From Muribaculaceae bacterium (GTDB lineage: Bacteria > Bacteroidota > Bacteroidia > Bacteroidales > Muribaculaceae), in NCBI GenBank assembly GCA_017619935.1, contig JAFZRJ010000014.1, positions 124,001 through 188,000 on the forward strand: 64,000 nt of DNA, read 5' to 3'. Below are positions 54,111-62,085 of this stretch, in pieces. The notes under the pieces are model-generated. The model ran no database searches. It worked only from the letters and a program-made list of their open reading frames with translations, and was not told the origin of the DNA. Numbering within the stretch: position 1 is the stretch's first letter; every line of letters begins with the position of its first letter. The position numbers were made by a program, and so were the translations under genes.

Positions 54111-54118
54111 TAATTTTG
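54111..54118 (+). promoter_or_regulatory. TAnnTTTG -7 box for nfeD
   Basis: TAATTTTG lies 24 bases before the ATG at 54143, after the sigma-54 motif. Confidence 0.7.
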
Positions 54119-54142
54119 AACACTTGAAAAATTCCTACTATT

Positions 54143-54598
54143 ATGATTGAATATTTTTTAAACAACTTATGGCAGTTTTGGGCCATTCTCGGCATTCTGG
54201 GTCTCATCCTTGAATTGTCGTCGGGAGATTTTTTCATCGTGTGTTTTTCAATCGGCGCCTGCTTCTCGCTCATTGCAGCTCTGCTGGGCCTCAATTTCAC
54301 CACACAAGTCGTAATCTTCGCTATCGCATCGGCCTTGAGCCTGTGGCTCGTGCGTCCCGCCATGATCAAGAAACTGCACAAAGATAAAGATGTGCGCTTG
54401 AGCAACGCCGACGCCCTGATAGGGCAGGAGGGACGTGTGAGCGAAGAAATCGATGCCAACGGGCATGGCCGCGTAGCCATCGACGGCGACGATTGGAAAG
54501 CTGTCAGCGTCAACGGCGAGGCCATCGCCAAGGGCACCCGCGTGCGAGTGGTAAAACGCGAAAGCATCATCATCACCGTCGAAGTCGTTGAACCGTAA
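54143..54598 (+). CDS. NfeD family membrane protein
   Basis: This 151-residue protein is a short NfeD: three hydrophobic segments fill residues 5-80 (LWQFWAILGILGLILELSS, FSIGACFSLIAALLGL, ATASALSLWLV-type), followed by the C-terminal OB-fold domain (ALIGQEGRVSEEIDANGHGRVAIDG). NfeD proteins pair with SPFH proteins in membrane organisation or stress response, and an SPFH gene follows here after 68 bases. The 5' region carries both a housekeeping and a sigma-54 promoter motif. Confidence 0.9.
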   Translation: MIEYFLNNLWQFWAILGILGLILELSSGDFFIVCFSIGACFSLIAALLGLNFTTQVVIFAIASALSLWLVRPAMIKKLHKDKDVRLSNADALIGQEGRVSEEIDANGHGRVAIDGDDWKAVSVNGEAIAKGTRVRVVKRESIIITVEVVEP

Positions 54599-54666
54599 TA
54601 GGGTAGGGCTAGCCCACCTCCCGGTAAACCATTTGATTATCTAACTATTCTAACTTATAACCCACT

Positions 54667-55623
54667 ATGGATTTTCTTTCAATTTTTCTGATTGCACTCG
54701 TTGTGCTCGTACTCATCATCGTAAAGATGAGTCTGGTTATCATCCCTCAATCCGAGACACGCATCATCGAACGTCTCGGTAAGTACTATGCCACTCTCAA
54801 ACCTGGCATCAACATCATTATCCCCTTCATCGACCGCGCAAAAACCATCGTGGCGATGACCGGTGGCCGCTATCACTACACGAATTCCATCGACCTGCGC
54901 GAACAAGTCTATGACTTCGACAAGCAGAACGTGATTACAAAAGATAACGTGCAGACGCAAATCAACGCGTTGCTCTATTTCCAAATTGTAGATCCGTTCA
55001 AGGCAGTGTATGAAATCAACAATCTGCCCAACGCTATCGAAAAACTCACCCAGACCACACTGCGTAACATCATCGGCGAACTGGAACTTGACGAGACACT
55101 CACCTCGCGTGACACCATCAACACCAAACTGCGCGCAGTGCTCGACGACGCCACCAACAAGTGGGGCATCAAGGTGAACCGCGTGGAGCTGCAGGACATC
55201 ACGCCGCCGCAAAGCGTGCTGCAAGCCATGGAGAAGCAGATGCAGGCTGAGCGTAACAAACGCGCCACCATCCTCACCAGCGAGGGACAGAAGGCCGCAG
55301 CCATCCTTCAGTCGGAAGGACAGAAGACTGCCCGCATCAACCAAGCTGAGGCCGACAAGCAGACCGAGATTCTGCGCGCCGAAGGCGAGGCACAAGCCCG
55401 CATCCGCAAAGCCGAGGCCGAGGCCGTCGCCATCGAGAAGGTGACCGAGGCCGTGGGCAAGAGCACCAATCCCGCCAACTACTTGCTGGCTCAGAAGTAC
55501 ATCAGCATGCTGGAACAAGTGTCGAGCGGTACGCAAACCAAGACCGTGTTCCTGCCGTTCGAGGCTTCAAACATGCTTGGCTCGATAGGCGGCATCAAGG
55601 AGCTGTTCAAGGAGCAGCAGTAG
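54667..55623 (+). CDS. SPFH/Band 7 protein (paraslipin/stomatin-like)
   Basis: This 318-residue protein has one N-terminal membrane helix (residues 3-24) and an SPFH domain (IPQSETRIIERLGKYYATLKPG onward, read in parts), followed by a coiled-coil tail rich in Glu, Ala and Lys (QKAAAILQSEGQKTARINQAEADK region). The GxxxP/Q-type core resembles QmcA/paraslipin. It probably forms membrane-bound oligomers with NfeD. It ends at a strong bidirectional terminator. Confidence 0.92.
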   Translation: MDFLSIFLIALVVLVLIIVKMSLVIIPQSETRIIERLGKYYATLKPGINIIIPFIDRAKTIVAMTGGRYHYTNSIDLREQVYDFDKQNVITKDNVQTQINALLYFQIVDPFKAVYEINNLPNAIEKLTQTTLRNIIGELELDETLTSRDTINTKLRAVLDDATNKWGIKVNRVELQDITPPQSVLQAMEKQMQAERNKRATILTSEGQKAAAILQSEGQKTARINQAEADKQTEILRAEGEAQARIRKAEAEAVAIEKVTEAVGKSTNPANYLLAQKYISMLEQVSSGTQTKTVFLPFEASNMLGSIGGIKELFKEQQ

Positions 55624-55660
55624 AGCGGGAGACACCTGCTAGAGACAGCCCCTAAAGTAA

Positions 55661-55700
55661 AAAGAGGTCAGGAAGACAAGTTCCTGACCTCTTTTGTTTT
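55661..55700. terminator. Bidirectional terminator between the SPFH gene and glnA
   Basis: A perfect 14-bp stem (AAAGAGGTCAGGAA / TTCCTGACCTCTTT, 55661-55674 with 55681-55694) has a 6-base loop. It is flanked by A-rich and T-rich tracts, so it serves both convergent genes. Confidence 0.9.
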
Positions 55701-55717
55701 CATCTCTTGCGATGCCT

Positions 55718-57226
55718 TTATCCGCAGTGGAAATAGCGCTGAACTAGTTGTTGCAGTTCTTCGGGCTTGTCCTGCACATCTGCGCGCAGGGTGCGGTCGT
55801 TGAACTCGCGCAAAGCGGCTTCAATGCCATTAATCATATCAGGACTGAACACTTCGTGTTCCTCAAATACCTTGCGGTACTGCTCCAGACAATCGGCACT
55901 GGCGACACAACTGTCGGGCAGTTGGGCCAACGTGTTCATGACCTGCTCATTGGCCTTGTCGTGGATATTCACATTGACGTAGGTCTTTTCGGCTACCTCA
56001 AGTGCATTGTCCATTTCAAAACCATGACGGCAAGCCACGCACAATCCGGCAATCAGTTGGTAAATGTCGGCTGAGCCATCGGGCGAGCGCATCTCAACGG
56101 TCTGTTTGATGGTGGTGTCAAAGTTGCTGGTACCCTTTTCTTGCGGATTGGTCAAGGCGCACATATCTACGCCCGAAGTCCAACCTAGGGGCACACGCAC
56201 GAGCACCGAGCGGTTACGGTCGCCCCAGCACACGTTGGTGGGAGCCTCCTGATGGGGCACCAGACGGAAATAACTCATGGGGTTCTTATTGCCAAAAGCG
56301 GTGATGGCTGGCGCCACATCCATCATTCCGGCAATCATCCGGCGAGCATCATCACTGAGCTTGCCGTCCTTGATCATCATGTTCTTGCCGTCTTTCATCA
56401 TGCGCATGTGGATGTGCAAACCGCTACCGGCCTTTCCCACCGTGATTTTAGGCGCGAAGGTCACATTGAGACCCATTTCGTAGGCCAAATTGCGAATAAT
56501 CCACTTCGCCAACATGAGTTGGTCGGCGGCATCCTCGGCTGGAACGGGCAAAAATTCGATTTCGTTCTGCTCGTAGGTGAGGCCGTCCTGCACAAAGTTG
56601 CCCACCTCGCTATGACCGTACTTGATTTGACCACCGGCCTGAGCAATGTATTTCATGCACAGTTGACGGAAGTCATTAGCCTTGGCATAGGGCGCGCTCT
56701 CGTGATAGCCACGCTGGTCGATGGCGGGGAACTGCTCATCGTCGTCGAAGATGACATAATATTCAAGTTCGCCCATGGCGTGGAATTCCATTCCAGTCAC
56801 TTTGCGGAAAGCCTTGCAAGCCTTGTGCAATGTTTGTTCGGGAGAACTGGCAAGCGGATTACCATCCTTGTCAAAATAGGAGCACAACATACTCAACGTG
56901 GGCACCTCGGCAAATGGATCGACGAATGCCGTACTGTAACGCGGTAACACATACAGGTCGCTGCTGCCAGCCTGGATAAACTTGAACAGACTTGACCCGT
57001 CAACGCGCTCACCGCAAGTGATAATTGTCTCAAGATAGTCAAGGTCGTTGATGACGAAATTCAAAGTCTTCAGCTTGCCGTCACCACCGGGATACATGAA
57101 ATTGATCATGCGGATGTCATTTTCCCGCACGAAGCGCACGATATCGGCACGAGTGAACTCGCACGAAGGCTTTTGCAGGAAATCCACAACGGGGTTAGCA
57201 TTGTGAATGAGATGTTTATTTTCCAT
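55718..57226 (-). CDS. glnA: glutamine synthetase
   Basis: This 502-residue enzyme makes glutamine from glutamate, ammonia and ATP. Visible landmarks are GERVDGSSLFKFIQAGSSD near residue 71, the E-rich site in FHAMGELEYYVIF, the ATP/substrate segment GKAGSGLHIHMRM, and VPHQEAPTNVCWGDRNRS with the second catalytic region. It is longer than 440-residue GSI enzymes and fits the Bacteroidetes GlnA group. A TAATTTTG box lies 54 bases upstream. Confidence 0.94.
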   Translation of the reverse strand: MENKHLIHNANPVVDFLQKPSCEFTRADIVRFVRENDIRMINFMYPGGDGKLKTLNFVINDLDYLETIITCGERVDGSSLFKFIQAGSSDLYVLPRYSTAFVDPFAEVPTLSMLCSYFDKDGNPLASSPEQTLHKACKAFRKVTGMEFHAMGELEYYVIFDDDEQFPAIDQRGYHESAPYAKANDFRQLCMKYIAQAGGQIKYGHSEVGNFVQDGLTYEQNEIEFLPVPAEDAADQLMLAKWIIRNLAYEMGLNVTFAPKITVGKAGSGLHIHMRMMKDGKNMMIKDGKLSDDARRMIAGMMDVAPAITAFGNKNPMSYFRLVPHQEAPTNVCWGDRNRSVLVRVPLGWTSGVDMCALTNPQEKGTSNFDTTIKQTVEMRSPDGSADIYQLIAGLCVACRHGFEMDNALEVAEKTYVNVNIHDKANEQVMNTLAQLPDSCVASADCLEQYRKVFEEHEVFSPDMINGIEAALREFNDRTLRADVQDKPEELQQLVQRYFHCG

Positions 57227-57280
57227 TCTCTAAATTGATGATATTAAAAGGTTATAGTATTAATTTTCAATTTGGGCTGG

Positions 57281-57288
57281 CAAAATTA
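57281..57288 (-). promoter_or_regulatory. TAnnTTTG -7 box for glnA
   Basis: TAATTTTG on the minus strand, 54 bases before the ATG at 57226. Confidence 0.6.
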
Positions 57289-57476
57289 GTGCAAGTTGAG
57301 CGCAATGGCAAGAAAAAGGCAAACAAAAATTCATTTTTGGTTTGACAATACCCATACATTGCCGAAACGCCGCCTATTTTGGCGCGAAATGCAACATAAG
57401 TGCACACCAATCAAAAGTTTTCTGAAGTGAACCCATCCACGATACTTTTTATCGCTATCAATTGTCAATATTTTTG

Positions 57477-57484
57477 TAATTTTG
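57477..57484 (+). promoter_or_regulatory. TAnnTTTG -7 box for the LOG gene
   Basis: TAATTTTG, with TTG at 57462 as a -33 candidate, ends 8 bases before the ATG at 57493, giving a very short leader. Confidence 0.6.
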
Positions 57485-57492
57485 CAGCCGAA

Positions 57493-58077
57493 ATGGAAAC
57501 CAGAGGACAAATATGCGTGTTCGCGGCATCCAGCCAGCGCATCGACGAGCGATACATGACTGCCGCCCGCGAACTGGGTCAACTCATGGCCGAGCGTGGC
57601 TGGGTCTGCGTGAATGGTGCCGGCGGCTTCGGCTTGATGAAGGCCGTTACCGACGGCGTGCTCGATGCTGGAGGCCATGTGACCGGTGTCATCCCCAAGT
57701 TCATGGTTGACAACGGATGGTGCTACGACCGTTTGCCCGAAGTCCTCATCACCGCCGACATGCACGAGCGCAAACAGCAGATGCAAGAACGCAGCGACGC
57801 CATCATCGCGTTGCCCGGTGGCTGTGGAACGCTGGAAGAACTTCTGGAGGTCATCACCTGGCGACAACTGGGTATCACCACCAAACCCATCATCCTGCTC
57901 AACACCCTAGGATTCTTTGACCCACTGGTCACCATGCTGGAACAATGTGTGGAACAGGGGTTCATGAAGCGCACCCACTCGTCGCTCTGGACCGTTGCCG
58001 CCACGCCGCGTGAGGCGCTCGACGCCATCGAGAGCCAACTCAGCCAGGGTTTGCCTCAAGCCGAAAGCAAGTATTAA
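57493..58077 (+). CDS. LOG family protein (cytokinin/nucleotide 5'-phosphoribohydrolase)
   Basis: This 194-residue protein belongs to the LOG family, which splits nucleoside 5'-monophosphates to base and ribose phosphate. The signature PGGCGTLEEL lies near residue 111 with the E-x-x-x-x-W/R segment after it (EVITWRQLG). ICVFAASS marks the Rossmann start. I chose the ATG at 57493 because the longer frame runs through the promoter box. It leads the DUF4271-hemD-rnpA block. Confidence 0.9.
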   Translation: METRGQICVFAASSQRIDERYMTAARELGQLMAERGWVCVNGAGGFGLMKAVTDGVLDAGGHVTGVIPKFMVDNGWCYDRLPEVLITADMHERKQQMQERSDAIIALPGGCGTLEELLEVITWRQLGITTKPIILLNTLGFFDPLVTMLEQCVEQGFMKRTHSSLWTVAATPREALDAIESQLSQGLPQAESKY

Positions 58078-58101
58078 CCGTCCAATGAACTGAAAACTGC
58101 C

Positions 58102-58989
58102 ATGCCCGTCAACCCCGCGCAACACATCACAAGCCAGCCATCGGCCACGGCCGACACCAGCACCGCCTCGGTGGGTGTTGACAGCAATGCCTTGCAGTTG
58201 CATCCGCAGTACCTTGACGGTTTCCCCGACAGCGCCACTTGCGACACCACGATAGCCTCGATGAGTTCATTGCCCACGATGGAAATGGTCGAAGGCCAAG
58301 AGCCGCAACCATTCAGCCAAAGTCCGTTGCACGACACCAGTTGCATGGGACTTATGCTCGCCGGCCTGCTGCTCATCGTGATAAGTTACCGCTCTGGCTA
58401 TAAGTATCTTGAGAACTTGGCGCACAACATGTTCTCCATACGCCGTCGTGAGAATCTTTTTGAAGATCACACCGTGAACGAGACGCAGATTCTCACCGCG
58501 CTCATCATCAACACTTGCATCATGGAAGGCCTGCTTATGTACTTGGGCGTTGACACGTGGGTACCTTCGCTGCACAGTTCGCTGCACAGCAAGGTATTCC
58601 TGCACACAGGCGTGTTTTCACTCATTGCACTAATCTTTTATTTCGCCCAACTGGGCGCTTACAACGTCATCGGCCACGTGTTCAGCGACAGCATCAACAG
58701 CAAACTGTGGATTGACGGGTTTAACGCATCACAATCGCTGCTGGGACTCCTCTTGTTTCCAGTTGTCAGTGTGGCGCTTATCATGCCGACGATGGTAAAT
58801 ACAATGTTAATTTGTGCAATTTCTCTTTATTTTTGCGCCCGAATTGTTTTTATTTGTAAAGGATTCAGAATTTTTTATAGCAATCTGCCATCACTTGTCT
58901 ATTTTATTTTGTACCTTTGCGCCGTCGAAATTGTACCCTTGGTACTTTTAAGTTCCGGCATAGTGTTTTTATGCCACTTGCTACAATAG
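58102..58989 (+). CDS. DUF4271 membrane protein
   Basis: This 295-residue protein resembles DUF4271, a Bacteroidetes-only family found next to hemD. About 85 soluble, low-complexity residues precede at least five hydrophobic segments (GLMLAGLLLIVISYRSG, ILTALIINTCIMEGLLMYLG, VFSLIALIFYFAQLGAY, and two more). Function is unknown. Its last 170 bases are A+T-rich and hold two -7 boxes reading toward hemD. It starts 24 bases after the LOG gene. Confidence 0.85.
   Translation: MPVNPAQHITSQPSATADTSTASVGVDSNALQLHPQYLDGFPDSATCDTTIASMSSLPTMEMVEGQEPQPFSQSPLHDTSCMGLMLAGLLLIVISYRSGYKYLENLAHNMFSIRRRENLFEDHTVNETQILTALIINTCIMEGLLMYLGVDTWVPSLHSSLHSKVFLHTGVFSLIALIFYFAQLGAYNVIGHVFSDSINSKLWIDGFNASQSLLGLLLFPVVSVALIMPTMVNTMLICAISLYFCARIVFICKGFRIFYSNLPSLVYFILYLCAVEIVPLVLLSSGIVFLCHLLQ
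58828..58835 (+). promoter_or_regulatory. Internal -7 box (TATTTTTG)
   Basis: TATTTTTG followed by CGCC lies inside the DUF4271 gene, 180 bases before hemD. It may add transcription of hemD. Confidence 0.35.
58912..58919 (+). promoter_or_regulatory. Internal -7 box (TACCTTTG) for hemD
   Basis: TACCTTTG followed by CGCC, with TTG about 17 bases upstream, lies 96 bases before the hemD ATG, inside the end of DUF4271. Confidence 0.5.
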
Positions 58990-59015
58990 GTTATTACAGG
59001 TAAATACGTAAGAAC

Positions 59016-59780
59016 ATGAAAAGAATTTTGGTTTCTCAACCAAAACCAAAGACTGAGAAGTCACCTTATTATGACATCGAAAAGAAATATGATGTGGAAA
59101 TCATATTTCGGCCATTCATTAAGGTGGAAGGCCTTTCAGCTAAAGAGTTCCGTCAGCAACGACTGATGATTCCCGATTACACAGCTGTTATTTTCACTGC
59201 TCGCACGGCTATTGACCACTTTTTCCGTCTGTGCAAAGAGACACGCTACACCGTGCCCGACACTCAAAAGTATTTTTGCGTGAGCGAAGCGGTGGCCAAT
59301 TATCTTCAAAAATACATTATTTATCGCAAGCGCAAGATTTTCTTTGCCGAAAGCGGAAAGTTGGAGGACTTGGTACCACTGATTCAGAAGCACAACAAGG
59401 AAACCTACATGATGGCTGTCTCTGACGTACACAACGACCAGCCCAATGCTCTGGATGAGCACGGCATCACCTATGTCAAGGCCATTATGTATCGCACCGT
59501 GAGCAATGATTTCGGGCCCGACGAACCCCTGGACTACGACATGCTTTGCTTCTTCAGCCCCGCTGGAGTGAAGTCGCTGATGACCAACTTCCCCGACTTC
59601 AAGCAAGACAAAATAGCCATCGCCGCCATGGGCAACAGCACCGTGGAAGCGGTAAAGGATGCTGGACTGAAATTGGACGCGACCATCACTCCTGAGACTC
59701 CTTCAATGCCTGCAGCCATTGAAAAGTATCTCAAGAAAAAGAAAGTTCCACTCCGAAAAACTGAACCTGAACAGGATTAA
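59016..59780 (+). CDS. hemD: uroporphyrinogen-III synthase
   Basis: This 254-residue protein resembles HemD, which closes and rearranges hydroxymethylbilane to uroporphyrinogen III. The two-domain pattern is visible: a start with VSQPKPKTEKSPYYD, a YTAVIFTARTAIDHFF segment in the first domain and DMLCFFSPAGVKSLM near residue 174 in the second, with AIAAMGNSTVEAVKDAG at the end. HemD sequences vary greatly, so the call also rests on its place between DUF4271 and rnpA. The tail is Lys/Glu-rich. Confidence 0.85.
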   Translation: MKRILVSQPKPKTEKSPYYDIEKKYDVEIIFRPFIKVEGLSAKEFRQQRLMIPDYTAVIFTARTAIDHFFRLCKETRYTVPDTQKYFCVSEAVANYLQKYIIYRKRKIFFAESGKLEDLVPLIQKHNKETYMMAVSDVHNDQPNALDEHGITYVKAIMYRTVSNDFGPDEPLDYDMLCFFSPAGVKSLMTNFPDFKQDKIAIAAMGNSTVEAVKDAGLKLDATITPETPSMPAAIEKYLKKKKVPLRKTEPEQD

Positions 59781-59804
59781 CAGAGCAATTATATTTCTAT
59801 TTGT

Positions 59805-59839
59805 AGAATTGGGGCAACCCTATGGGTTATCCCAATTCT
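59805..59839. terminator. Hairpin between hemD and rnpA
   Basis: AGAATTGGG-gc-AACCC pairs with GGGTT-at-CCCAATTCT around a three-base loop (59805-59820 with 59824-59839). Only one true mismatch interrupts the 16-bp stem. The T tract after it is weak, so termination or RNA processing are both possible. Confidence 0.6.
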
Positions 59840-59889
59840 CGTTTATACCCGAATCCGTCATTAGGCCGACACCGATTAAATGCAATTAC

Positions 59890-59897
59890 TATTTTTG
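59890..59897 (+). promoter_or_regulatory. Candidate -7 box (TATTTTTG) for rnpA
   Basis: TATTTTTG lies 50 bases before the rnpA ATG and would give an ordinary leader. Confidence 0.4.
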
Positions 59898-59930
59898 GGC
59901 ATAATCAGATTCTAATTCTCAATTATTTTG

Positions 59931-59938
59931 TACTTTTG
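59931..59938 (+). promoter_or_regulatory. -7 box (TACTTTTG) for rnpA
   Basis: TACTTTTG ends only 9 bases before the ATG at 59948, so its transcript would be almost leaderless. Confidence 0.5.
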
Positions 59939-59947
59939 TCGCTTGAA

Positions 59948-60370
59948 ATGCAAGGATTGAGATTATATAAATCCGAAAAACTGTGTAGCCGCACCGCCGT
60001 GAAACTCCTGTTTGACACTGGAGAAAACCTTGTGGCCTATCCGTTGCGTGTGGTTTACAAGCTTCATGAGGCCGACACAGCGCAGGCTCGGTTCCTCATC
60101 ACCATTCCCAAGAAACGCATCCACCACGCTGTGGACCGCGTGCTGCTGCGTCGCCGCATACGAGAGTCCTACCGCCTGCACCGTCGCTCCTTGCTCCACC
60201 CGGCACTACAGTGCTCAGGTGTCGCCGCCGACTTGGCGTTTATCTATATCTCCAACGAAAAGATTGATTTCCATCACATTGAAGAAAAGATGAAGGTACT
60301 GCTCACACGCCTTGCCGACGCCGCCACACAAACGGGTGGGGAAGAGTTTCCTACATCGCCAAAGCCATGA
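59948..60370 (+). CDS. rnpA: ribonuclease P protein component
   Basis: This 140-residue basic protein helps the RNase P RNA mature tRNA 5' ends. The family motif is [16 protein letters not shown] near residue 68, preceded by [17 protein letters not shown]; the N-terminus ([10 protein letters not shown]) is also typical. I chose the ATG at 59948 because it begins with this known start; the frame is open upstream through the promoter. It overlaps yidD by four bases. Confidence 0.93.
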   Translation: MQGLRLYKSEKLCSRTAVKLLFDTGENLVAYPLRVVYKLHEADTAQARFLITIPKKRIHHAVDRVLLRRRIRESYRLHRRSLLHPALQCSGVAADLAFIYISNEKIDFHHIEEKMKVLLTRLADAATQTGGEEFPTSPKP

Positions 60371-60585
60371 AAATTCTGTCAAAAATACTCATATTGCCCA
60401 TCCGCTTTTACCAGCGATTCATCTCGCCGCTGTTCCCCCCTGTGTGTCGTTTCACCCCCTCATGCAGCCAGTATGCTGTGGAGGCCATTCTCAAGCATGG
60501 GCCATTCCGAGGCACATGGCTGGCCATCAAGCGCATCCTGCGTTGCAACCCGTGGGGAGGCAGTGGATACGACCCCGTGCCATGA
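60367..60585 (+). CDS. yidD: membrane protein insertion efficiency factor YidD
   Basis: This 72-residue protein assists YidC-dependent membrane insertion. Its signature [21 protein letters not shown], given here in parts as [14 protein letters not shown], carries the three conserved cysteines, and [17 protein letters not shown] ends it as in most homologues. It overlaps rnpA and tatD, each by four bases, which implies coupled translation. Confidence 0.96.
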   Translation: MKILSKILILPIRFYQRFISPLFPPVCRFTPSCSQYAVEAILKHGPFRGTWLAIKRILRCNPWGGSGYDPVP

Positions 60586-61220
60586 ACATTATTGACATAC
60601 ACACGCATCACGACACGGCACAGCAAGCCCTCATCAGCACTTCGCCCGACATCTTTTCGCCGAAAGAAGGTTGTTATTACTCGTTGGGTATTCACCCGTG
60701 GAACACGCTGGAGCCCTTTGAACTGTCATTCGACCGTCTGCACGCACTGGCACGACACCGGCAAGTAATCGCCATCGGCGAAACGGGACTTGACGCCCTG
60801 CGTGGAGCACCGCTCGACGTGCAACTCGCGCTGTTCAAGCAACACCTGGAACTGGCTTGTGAGGTGAACAAACCGCTCATCGTGCACTGCGTGAAGGCTT
60901 GGCAACCACTCATCAAGGCATGGCGCGAAACGGTGGCCCATGATCAGGTGAAGATGGCAATTCATGGCTTTCGTGGCAACATCAACGTGGCTCAAACGCT
61001 GATTAATGAAGGTTTTTATTTGAGTTTCGGCCCAAAATATAACCCTGAAACTCTGCTTGCCACTCCCAGCAATCGACTTTTGCTTGAAACCGACGATTCG
61101 ACGACGACCATAGAAGACGTGGTGGTCACCGTCGCCAAATCGCTTGGTGTCACACCTTCCAGCCTCATGGTGCAAGCAACCAACAACGCACGCACATTCC
61201 TCGGCTGCGACAAGCCATAA
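60582..61220 (+). CDS. TatD family hydrolase
   Basis: This 212-residue protein is a TatD-type metal-dependent hydrolase (DNase-like). Metal ligands are DIHTHHD at the start, GIHPWN near residue 36, GETGLD near 64, IVHCVKA near 104, and LLETDD near 164. It is shorter than the 260-residue TatD average, as in Bacteroidetes members. The ATG at 60582 overlaps yidD as ATGA; an upstream frame would overlap yidD fully and is rejected. Confidence 0.9.
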   Translation: MNIIDIHTHHDTAQQALISTSPDIFSPKEGCYYSLGIHPWNTLEPFELSFDRLHALARHRQVIAIGETGLDALRGAPLDVQLALFKQHLELACEVNKPLIVHCVKAWQPLIKAWRETVAHDQVKMAIHGFRGNINVAQTLINEGFYLSFGPKYNPETLLATPSNRLLLETDDSTTTIEDVVVTVAKSLGVTPSSLMVQATNNARTFLGCDKP

Positions 61221-61264
61221 GCAACAATACGCCGAAATAGGGGAGGGGGCTCTTCCTAAATTTT

Positions 61265-61729
61265 CTAGGGGTTGAGGTCGGGGCGATGCTCGGCTATGGC
61301 GACATCACGTCGCCATTCATCGGGAATGCGAGCCGGGCTACCTGTATCCCAGTCGAAATATACCAAAACACTCTCGCACTCGCTTTTCACTTCGCCCGTC
61401 TCCACGTTCACCACCTGCTGCATCATGGTGAAACTCTTGTCGCCCATGTGCACAATCTGGGTGAGCACCTCCACGGTCTCGTTGAAGCGCGTCTGCGACA
61501 GGAACGAGCAATTCAGGTTGACAATCATGGCTTGTGGCTGCGGATGAGAGCCATCGGTTCCTTTTCCGCGCAACTTGACCAAGTAGTCATACCGGCCCAG
61601 GTCGTAAAGTTGGAAATAACTGTTATTGTTCAAGTGCCCCAGCATGTCAATGTCGTTGAAACGCATCTGCACAGGAGTGGAACAATAGAACGGATATTGG
61701 GCCTTGGGGCCATGCTCGGAATTGGACAT
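61265..61729 (-). CDS. acyl-CoA thioesterase (4HBT hot-dog fold)
   Basis: This 154-residue protein has the single hot-dog fold of YbgC/FcbC-type thioesterases. The key motif is MRFNDIDMLGHLNNNSYFQLYD near residues 22-43 (catalytic Asp in the first part, HLNN after it). The later part fits the beta-sheet of the fold (SFTMMQQVVNVETGEVKSE). The physiological acyl-CoA is unknown. It is 65 bases downstream of the dciA-like gene on the same strand. Confidence 0.88.
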   Translation of the reverse strand: MSNSEHGPKAQYPFYCSTPVQMRFNDIDMLGHLNNNSYFQLYDLGRYDYLVKLRGKGTDGSHPQPQAMIVNLNCSFLSQTRFNETVEVLTQIVHMGDKSFTMMQQVVNVETGEVKSECESVLVYFDWDTGSPARIPDEWRRDVAIAEHRPDLNP

Positions 61730-61794
61730 ATCGGGTAAAAATTATCGATTAAAACTCAGGTAATGTGCAAGGCGATTGCGAATTCGCACTTGTC

Positions 61795-62085
61795 TTACTG
61801 AAAAACAATTTCATGAATCACTTCACGTCCCATCCTCTCATTGATGCGCTGGATGATAGACGTGCGGTTGAGCATCATCTCATTACGCAACACCGCCGAC
61901 GACAACTTCACATACATCACGCCATTACGCACATCACGGCTCACGGTGTAGCGGTTGATGCCAGACCCCACAATTTCGGGCCACAATGCGCTGGCACCGT
62001 ACTCATCAAGTTGGTTGTCGAGTTGTTCTTCCTTCATGAAACCATCTATGATGTCGCCTATGCTTTTGGGGTGCGTGCGTTTCAC
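61795..62085 (-). CDS. DUF721 (DciA-like) protein
   Basis: This 96-residue protein resembles DUF721, the family of DciA, which loads the replicative helicase in many bacteria lacking DnaC. The sequence has the family pattern: SIGDIIDGFMKEEQLDNQL, then WPEIVGSGINRYT, then LYV/MYVKLSSAVLRNEM and the terminal helix. It overlaps the recF stop by four bases (ATGA), and this recF-DUF721 pairing is common in Bacteroidetes. Confidence 0.85.
   Translation of the reverse strand: MKRTHPKSIGDIIDGFMKEEQLDNQLDEYGASALWPEIVGSGINRYTVSRDVRNGVMYVKLSSAVLRNEMMLNRTSIIQRINERMGREVIHEIVFQ

Larger units (their letters stand above)
53781..54142. other. Divergent intergenic region between ybeY and nfeD
   Basis: This 362-base gap holds the ybeY box on the minus strand and, on the plus strand, a sigma-54 motif and a TAATTTTG box for nfeD. 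I see no ORF or RNA gene in the rest. Confidence 0.7.

Noticed and set aside
57279-57296. Possible sigma-54 motif in the glnA-LOG gap
   Set aside because: GG and GC have the right spacing, but the -12 context is GTGCA instead of TTGCA and the site overlaps the glnA -7 box on the other strand.
60312-60581. Upstream extension of the tatD-like gene
   Set aside because: It would run through rnpA and yidD in another frame; the ATG at 60582 with the ATGA overlap begins the metal-binding DIHTHHD.
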